Source: Mycteria americana (taxonomy: Eukaryota > Chordata > Aves > Ciconiiformes > Ciconiidae). Taken from it: a stretch of 64,000 bases of DNA. Positions 60,701-64,000 of the stretch are shown here, in pieces. Location: positions 5,872,828 to 5,936,827 of the forward strand of contig NC_134366.1 of assembly GCF_035582795.1 (NCBI RefSeq), in the 5' to 3' direction. Position 1 is the stretch's first letter, and each line of letters starts with the position of its first letter. The notes beneath the pieces are model-generated. The model worked only from the letters and a program-made list of their open reading frames with translations. It was not told where the DNA came from and ran no database searches. Both the position numbers and the translations under genes were made by a program.

Positions 60701-63639
60701 GGATGCAATTCTGACTGTAGACATCTCCCACAGAACAAGACATAATGTATCCTGGACTCCACTGGATCTCCACTGATTAAAACAGGAGCCCAACGTAACC
60801 AGCTCGTATTAAAACTTTCCAATGATTCCTACTACTGAGTCCTAATAGATTTAAATATAAACTCTATTTGAAGTCAAGGAATATGTCCCTATGTGCAATT
60901 ACATTGTACTGAACATAGTGGAATCCTGATTTTGATCAAAATCAGTTGGACAATAATAGAAGTACACTAATGTGCATGACTGCAGTAGAGGCTGCAGACC
61001 ATCAAAGCAGTGAGGAGGTCAGTGCTGGTTTTAGATACATTCATGTAATTGCTATTTGCTACAGTGAATTTCTGGAAGTTTGTTTTGTGGCCTGGAAACC
61101 ACACGTGCATAATGCCAGAACAGAATGCTGTTTGGGTATAGAAAGTGTGATTCAGTGAACTGGATACTGTAAACTGACAAAGGATGTGACTATGCTAATT
61201 TCCACATTTTCTCTGTGTTATAATCATGACAGCAGTCCCTGCACACCTGGTGTCAGCATTTGTATGAAACAAAGCTGGACAGGCTGAGACTGAACTCCAC
61301 AGAAGCAGAAGAGAGAAAACTTTCTACTGCTATAGAAAGTGATACAAGAAATTGTACATGTTCAGTTTTATGTCATTGATACACACTTTCAAATTCCAGT
61401 GTCCTTCCTCCCCTTAGTAAGGCAAAGTTTTTGAGGTCAGTATGAACAAGATTTTAAAACCCATGAACACATTCCATGGAATACACTTCTGCTGAAGCAA
61501 CCCAGTTAAGCAACCTTTTCTGGATTACAAAGAATGTTGCAGAGCCATTGCTATAATCTTAGCTGGAGCCCATGTGTTTCTTGATATGTTAAAGACCACA
61601 GCTTGCACTTGGATCAAATTCAGGATGTTGTGTAGATCATCAGCAGTGATCCAATGCAAACATACTGATACCAGCAGGAGTTGTCCTGTTGATCTCAGAT
61701 TCTTGAAAGAAGAATTGTAGAGTTCCCTAAAAGTTGCATTACATGAAAAGTTAAGTAAGGCAAGAAAGTGTTAACATATCTTGCACATTTATATAATTTA
61801 CTTTCATATATTAGCATGTTCTTTGTACAATTTATATACTCTGACTCTGTGCTGCCTCATCAGCTTTGTAGCTCACAAAGACTGGTAAGTGTAACCCCTG
61901 TAATTTTTAAGGAGAGAAATTCCCTACATGGAAAAAGGCACTGAAAATTTTCTCCCAATATTTTGCTCAAAAATATCTGATTTTTTTAATCATAGCTCTT
62001 TGTTGTTTATTGATCTCTTTGCAGCCACATAGAACTTCCTTTCTACTGGCAGATAATGAAGCCTAATCTGAAACCATTAATACCAGAAGAAATTGCAGAC
62101 TTCATGAAGCTCAAATACAATCGAGACACAGAGTCAGCCTTCTCCCTAAATCCTGAGCAGGGAGTTTTGCTTCCCCATGCTGATCATGAGTTTATTCTCA
62201 CTTACACTCCACAGGAGGTATGGCTCATGAATCCTTCCTATCTACAAACTCCAGCTGTGTATTTTTATGCAAGTCATAAAATCCTTGCTGTGCAGCTTTC
62301 TGAATTAAATTTAATTAGCTGGTACTATGCTCTGATAAACAGTGTTCAAAATGTAGAAAGTTACTAAAAGAAAACATGTTTTGACTGCAAACTATGAGAC
62401 AGTTTCTGATCTCATGTCTTTTTTGATACTGATTGGACACAATTAATTTTACACTGAAACTGTGGACACATCCTCATAGCCGCAGCTGTGCTGGCTGGTA
62501 AAGTTACCACTCTCACATTACCAGCTCCTCCACGATCTCCTGACCCTTCCCATCTGCTGAGTGAGCTGCTTTGGGGATGTGCCCCATACCTACTGCAGCC
62601 TAAACAAGTTTGATTAGCAAACAGTGATTATTTAAACTGTTTCCAACGATAGCTTTCTTGGGCTGAAATGGGTCCTGTGAACAGCTGTATGGTAAATTAA
62701 GGGGGTAGTAGTAGCCTTTGGCAGAGAAATGATGGTACGCAGCTGTGGGTAAAGAGGGGTGCAATGATGTTTGAATGCAGCTGTACCAGTGACTGTTGTC
62801 TTAGTTTCTGCTCTGCTGTCCGTGTAAATAAGGAGCATGAGCTCACTGTATTTAAAGAAACTTGATCCAAAGTAAGCCCAAGAGTGGGAATATCCTATGC
62901 TGTAGTGATTGACAGACATAGCAATACCTCAAATAAGTACGGAAGAGAAACTACCTGGGTTTTTAAAATACTTTAATTAGTTAAAAGAAAAATATATGAA
63001 TGATGTTTTAAAGATTTTAATTTGTTAACAAAAATATATTGAATTAACATATACACTTAAATTAATATCCCTCTACAAACAAATGAATCTTTCTCAAAGC
63101 CCTTCAAATTTAAGGCCTGCTTCTGTGTTTCCTTTTTTTTTCCCCGTTAGAATATACTCTTTTCCCACGACAGAAAAGCACTGTTTCTTACTCAAAATCA
63201 GATTGATGGTCAATTAAGCAAATACCCTGGAGCAGTTAGAAGAAACTTTAAGTTAGTACAGCAGTACTGATCTTAATTTGGGGAGCCTTTGCAGATGCTT
63301 GTGTGTAGTATGCAATATACTAGGGAAATAATAACAGGCATGTCAAAAATGAGTATTTTTCTTGGAACCATACACCATGAGATCAGAATCTGGCTTAATA
63401 TTTTGCAGTCAAACATGTTTTCTTTTAGTAACTCTAAAGTTTCAATATTGTTTATCAGAGCTTAGTACTCCGATGATGATTGTTCATCCTTTAAATGTAA
63501 ACCACTTTTTCATTTTTTTTTTAATCCTCAACATAACTGATTACTTGACATTAAAATTCTCTCCTTCTTCATGTGTGTAGCTGAAGAATTATCACAGTGT
63601 GATTCAGATGGTACTGAGGGACATCCCAGAATCACCTTG
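48714..63639 (+). CDS. DLEC1: DLEC1 / CFAP81 ciliary protein, 5' half (coding exons 1-15; gene continues right of window)
   Basis: DLEC1 (deleted in lung and oesophageal cancer 1; CFAP81) is a large cilium/axoneme-associated protein of repeated ASH/Ig-like domains. Fifteen GT-AG exons join into 1,937 nt with consistent phases and no stop, equal to 645 codons plus 2 nt. Against human DLEC1 recalled from memory there is colinear similarity: DISHLL (residue 12 on), [76 protein letters not shown]. Residues about 12-120 are helical and charged; beta-rich Ig-like modules follow from about residue 290. The ATG at 48714 is the first after an in-frame TAG (48462-48464) and has A at -3 and G at +4. It gives an N-terminus of only 11 residues before DISHLL, much shorter than human. 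Roughly a third to 40% of the protein is covered. Confidence 0.95.
48747..49907 (+). other. DLEC1 intron 1
   Basis: A 1.16-kb intron from GTAACG to TTTCCTCAG, dominated by a CA/C-rich minisatellite (48801-49460) and further CA-rich sequence to about 49740. It is free of stop codons over long stretches in several frames, which creates spurious long reading frames. Confidence 0.9.
48801..49460 (+). repeat. Nine-copy minisatellite, unit about 73-85 bp
   Basis: The anchor GCAAACAGCCTCACACAC recurs starting at 48809, 48894, 48968, 49045, 49119, 49193, 49266, 49339 and 49421 (the first copy reads CACACAGG after it). Spacings are therefore 85, 74, 77, 74, 74, 73, 73 and 82 bp. Each unit holds ACATGCACACCCCTG(T/C)GC and an (ACAG)/(ACACAG) sub-repeat whose copy number explains the length differences. 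The plus strand is almost purely C and A with few G and T. Confidence 0.97.
49908..50048 (+). CDS. DLEC1: DLEC1 coding exon 2
   Basis: Acceptor TTTCCTCAG, donor AAG|GTACAA, 47 codons, phase 0 at both ends. Encodes [16 protein letters not shown], then [19 protein letters not shown] and ending EELQK; human has DISHLL..VFRNLYS in this place. Confidence 0.95.
50049..51709 (+). other. DLEC1 intron 2
   Basis: Non-coding, 1.7 kb. A near-perfect tandem duplication of TATTTAATTCTATTAAATGA occurs at about 51037-51078. Nothing else recognised. Confidence 0.85.
51710..51866 (+). CDS. DLEC1: DLEC1 coding exon 3
   Basis: Acceptor GTGACAG, donor G|GTGAGG, 157 nt (phase 0 in, 1 out). Encodes [20 protein letters not shown], then [17 protein letters not shown], ending KMGLPS. 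The charged helical character and the ITQAQ-like block match human exon sequence. Confidence 0.95.
52243..52353 (+). CDS. DLEC1: DLEC1 coding exon 4
   Basis: Acceptor CTGTTGCAG behind a (TTTTG)n pyrimidine-rich tract, donor AAAG|GTAACT, 111 nt. Encodes [19 protein letters not shown], then [18 protein letters not shown]; human has RWCIDSELLRKHHL..PEDYYTD. Confidence 0.96.
52354..53462 (+). other. DLEC1 intron 4
   Basis: AT-rich, 1.1 kb. Nothing recognisable besides a G-rich run at about 52995-53009. Confidence 0.85.
53463..53656 (+). CDS. DLEC1: DLEC1 coding exon 5 (donor uncertain)
   Basis: Acceptor TTGAATTGCAG. It encodes [20 protein letters not shown] onward to [10 protein letters not shown] and is the least conserved part of the protein. 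The donor placed here, AAG|GTACAT, keeps phase 0 and fits exon 6. A stronger-looking donor, A|GTAAGG, lies 5 nt upstream (exon end 53651) but would frameshift into exon 6 as modelled. Confidence 0.75.
53931..54151 (+). CDS. DLEC1: DLEC1 coding exon 6
   Basis: Acceptor TTTTTCAAAG (alternative CCTCACAG 18 nt downstream, exon start 53949, in frame). Donor GG|GTATGC. Encodes [19 protein letters not shown], then [32 protein letters not shown] and a basic helix, [31 protein letters not shown] is the strongest match to human DLEC1. Confidence 0.93.
54391..54472 (+). CDS. DLEC1: DLEC1 coding exon 7
   Basis: Acceptor TATCTTTCAG, donor GAG|GTGAGA, 82 nt. Encodes [18 protein letters not shown], then DYEVGQVYE, the start of the first Ig/ASH-like module (human ADTPVFLAKPP..FTDYEIGPVYE). 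Confidence 0.96.
54864..54951 (+). CDS. DLEC1: DLEC1 coding exon 8
   Basis: Acceptor AAATGAAG, donor CAG|GTAAGG, 88 nt. Encodes [18 protein letters not shown], then [11 protein letters not shown], the ALQNTT..R.LRVLPPST strand pair of the human module. Confidence 0.95.
54952..55758 (+). other. DLEC1 intron 8
   Basis: Contains a sense CR1 fragment (about 55285-55480). The rest is unremarkable. Confidence 0.85.
55285..55480 (+). repeat. CR1 LINE fragment (sense)
   Basis: GCAGCAAGGAAGATTAGGTT, then AGAAAAACATCTTTCC, CCAGGCACTGGGATAG, ATTGCCTAAGGAGATTGTGG and ATATTTAGAAGTAAGATG follow the CR1 3' consensus order ('TTAGGTTAGATATTAGGAAG...AGGCACTGGAACAGGTTGCCCAGAGAGGTTGTGG'). Diverged and truncated at both ends. 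Confidence 0.75.
55759..55932 (+). CDS. DLEC1: DLEC1 coding exon 9
   Basis: Acceptor TTTCCAAG, donor AT|GTTAGT, 174 nt. Encodes [20 protein letters not shown], then [18 protein letters not shown] and [30 protein letters not shown] is the classical ASH/Ig-like signature. Confidence 0.97.
55933..56719 (+). other. DLEC1 intron 9
   Basis: AT-rich. No repeat or coding element recognised. Confidence 0.8.
56720..56856 (+). CDS. DLEC1: DLEC1 coding exon 10
   Basis: Acceptor CTCATTGCAG, donor AGG|GTGAGT, 137 nt. Encodes [20 protein letters not shown], then [18 protein letters not shown] and AWPPPNFR (human LDCGYCLIGGVK..KNVGFSVGRFCIMPK). Confidence 0.97.
56857..57768 (+). other. DLEC1 intron 10
   Basis: No gene or recognised repeat. 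It ends in a long T/C-rich tract before the acceptor. Confidence 0.8.
57769..57861 (+). CDS. DLEC1: DLEC1 coding exon 11
   Basis: Acceptor AATGATTTAG, donor GAG|GTTAGT, exactly 31 codons, phase 0 on both sides. Encodes [17 protein letters not shown], then [14 protein letters not shown]. The frame remains open for about 90 codons past the donor, but homology ends at the donor. Confidence 0.96.
57862..59055 (+). other. DLEC1 intron 11
   Basis: No coding sequence or repeat recognised. Read-through from exon 11 gives a 113-codon shadow frame. Confidence 0.8.
59056..59146 (+). CDS. DLEC1: DLEC1 coding exon 12
   Basis: Acceptor TCTCTTTCAG, donor CAG|GTTTGT, 91 nt. Encodes [18 protein letters not shown], then [17 protein letters not shown] is shared with human. 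Confidence 0.95.
59147..60083 (+). other. DLEC1 intron 12
   Basis: AT-rich. Nothing recognised. Confidence 0.8.
60084..60246 (+). CDS. DLEC1: DLEC1 coding exon 13
   Basis: Acceptor TTTCTTCAAG, donor AC|GTACGT, 163 nt. Encodes [20 protein letters not shown], then [18 protein letters not shown] and [10 protein letters not shown]. Closely parallels human GQLIALDLIYISGE..PDPGELTDLTAQHFIRF. Confidence 0.97.
60247..62024 (+). other. DLEC1 intron 13
   Basis: 1.8 kb of AT-rich, non-coding sequence. No repeat family recognised. Confidence 0.8.
62025..62217 (+). CDS. DLEC1: DLEC1 coding exon 14
   Basis: Acceptor CTCTTTGCAG, donor GAG|GTATGG, 193 nt. Encodes [20 protein letters not shown], then [20 protein letters not shown] and [14 protein letters not shown]. 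The module pattern ([21 protein letters not shown] in human) is clear. Confidence 0.97.
62218..63580 (+). other. DLEC1 intron 14
   Basis: 1.4 kb, non-coding. No recognised repeat. Confidence 0.8.
63581..63639 (+). CDS. DLEC1: DLEC1 coding exon 15 (last in window)
   Basis: Acceptor CATGTGTGTAG, donor TTG|GTAAGC, 59 nt. Encodes [19 protein letters not shown] plus two bases of the next codon; human has LRDFHSVLQMVLEEVPEP. The short length explains why a simple reading-frame scan misses it. Confidence 0.93.
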
Positions 63640-64000
63640 GTAAGCTGAGAAACAGTATTTCCCGGTAAGATGTGTAGCCACATTTTAGCTATGCTATTAC
63701 ATTAAGTTACTGGGATTCTTCATCTTTCTGGTGATGATGGACTGACAATTATAAAGGATTTTATCTGCACAACTAATAGTGATACAAAGAGCGTCTCTGT
63801 GAGCTTCCCTCAGGTCTGAACACATTCCTTAGCCCTAGCTAAGGCTGCACCTCTCTTGGGAAAACATAATACTATCATTTTGTCTGTTCATTTCCCAGCT
63901 TTCTGCTGAGATTTCCAACAGGTTTTCCTGTTATTACTGTTTGTCACAGCAGTCTATGACTTACATACTTGTTTGTGAACAGACTGAGACGACTAGAGTA
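63640..64000 (+). other. Start of DLEC1 intron 15
   Basis: No further DLEC1 exon recognised before the window ends. Confidence 0.75.

Noticed and set aside
1..64000. tRNA, rRNA, CRISPR arrays, intact retroviral or LINE coding regions, bacterial-type operons
   Set aside because: None seen. The only tRNA-like sequence (about 9181) is a decayed repeat, and CR1 copies are short 3' remnants without coding capacity.

Overview
The window is vertebrate nuclear DNA, almost certainly from a bird. It has short exons with GT-AG introns, CpG-rich promoters, and sparse old interspersed repeats. The repeats include CR1 LINE pieces, one ending in the ATTCTATG octamer repeat typical of avian CR1 3' ends. There are also MIR/CORE-SINE-like fragments and palindromic low-copy repeats of a kind known from sauropsids. 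No bacterial, viral or organellar genes were seen.

Two protein-coding genes can be supported, and they are divergently arranged. (1) The 5' part of PLCD1 (phospholipase C delta-1) lies on the minus strand. Coding exon 1 is at 20861-20960, exon 2 at 15804-15968 and exon 3 at 4606-4834; together they encode the N-terminus and the PIP2-binding PH domain. The EF hands, the catalytic X/Y barrel and the C2 domain must lie beyond position 1. (2) The 5' half of DLEC1 (also called CFAP81) lies on the plus strand. Fifteen coding exons run from the ATG at 48714 to a donor at 63639, and the gene continues past the right edge. All fifteen join in one open reading frame of 645 codons plus 2 nt. The PLCD1-DLEC1 head-to-head order matches human 3p22.2, which supports both identifications.

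Layout: 1-4605 is PLCD1 intron 3 (incomplete). 4835-15803 is intron 2, with an AP-1 motif pair, an inverted forkhead-like repeat and a MIR fragment. 15969-20860 is intron 1. About 20820-21130 is the CpG-rich PLCD1 5' end. 20961-48420 is a 27-kb intergenic block without a recognisable gene; it holds CR1 and MIR remnants, a C/EBP motif cluster, an orphan CpG-rich patch near 30.1-30.5 kb, small tandem repeats and two CTCF-like motifs. About 48420-48780 is the DLEC1 CpG island, with an RFX X-box candidate 68 bp upstream of the ATG. DLEC1 intron 1 carries a nine-copy minisatellite of about 74 bp.

The two genes do not form a pathway. PLCD1 hydrolyses PIP2 at the plasma membrane, and DLEC1 is a ciliary/axonemal ASH/Ig-like-repeat protein. 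I found no evidence for a previously undescribed system. The observations most worth testing are the X-box promoter architecture, the intronic minisatellite that produces a spurious 550-codon reading frame, an ambiguous DLEC1 exon 5/6 junction, and several compact motif clusters in non-coding DNA.
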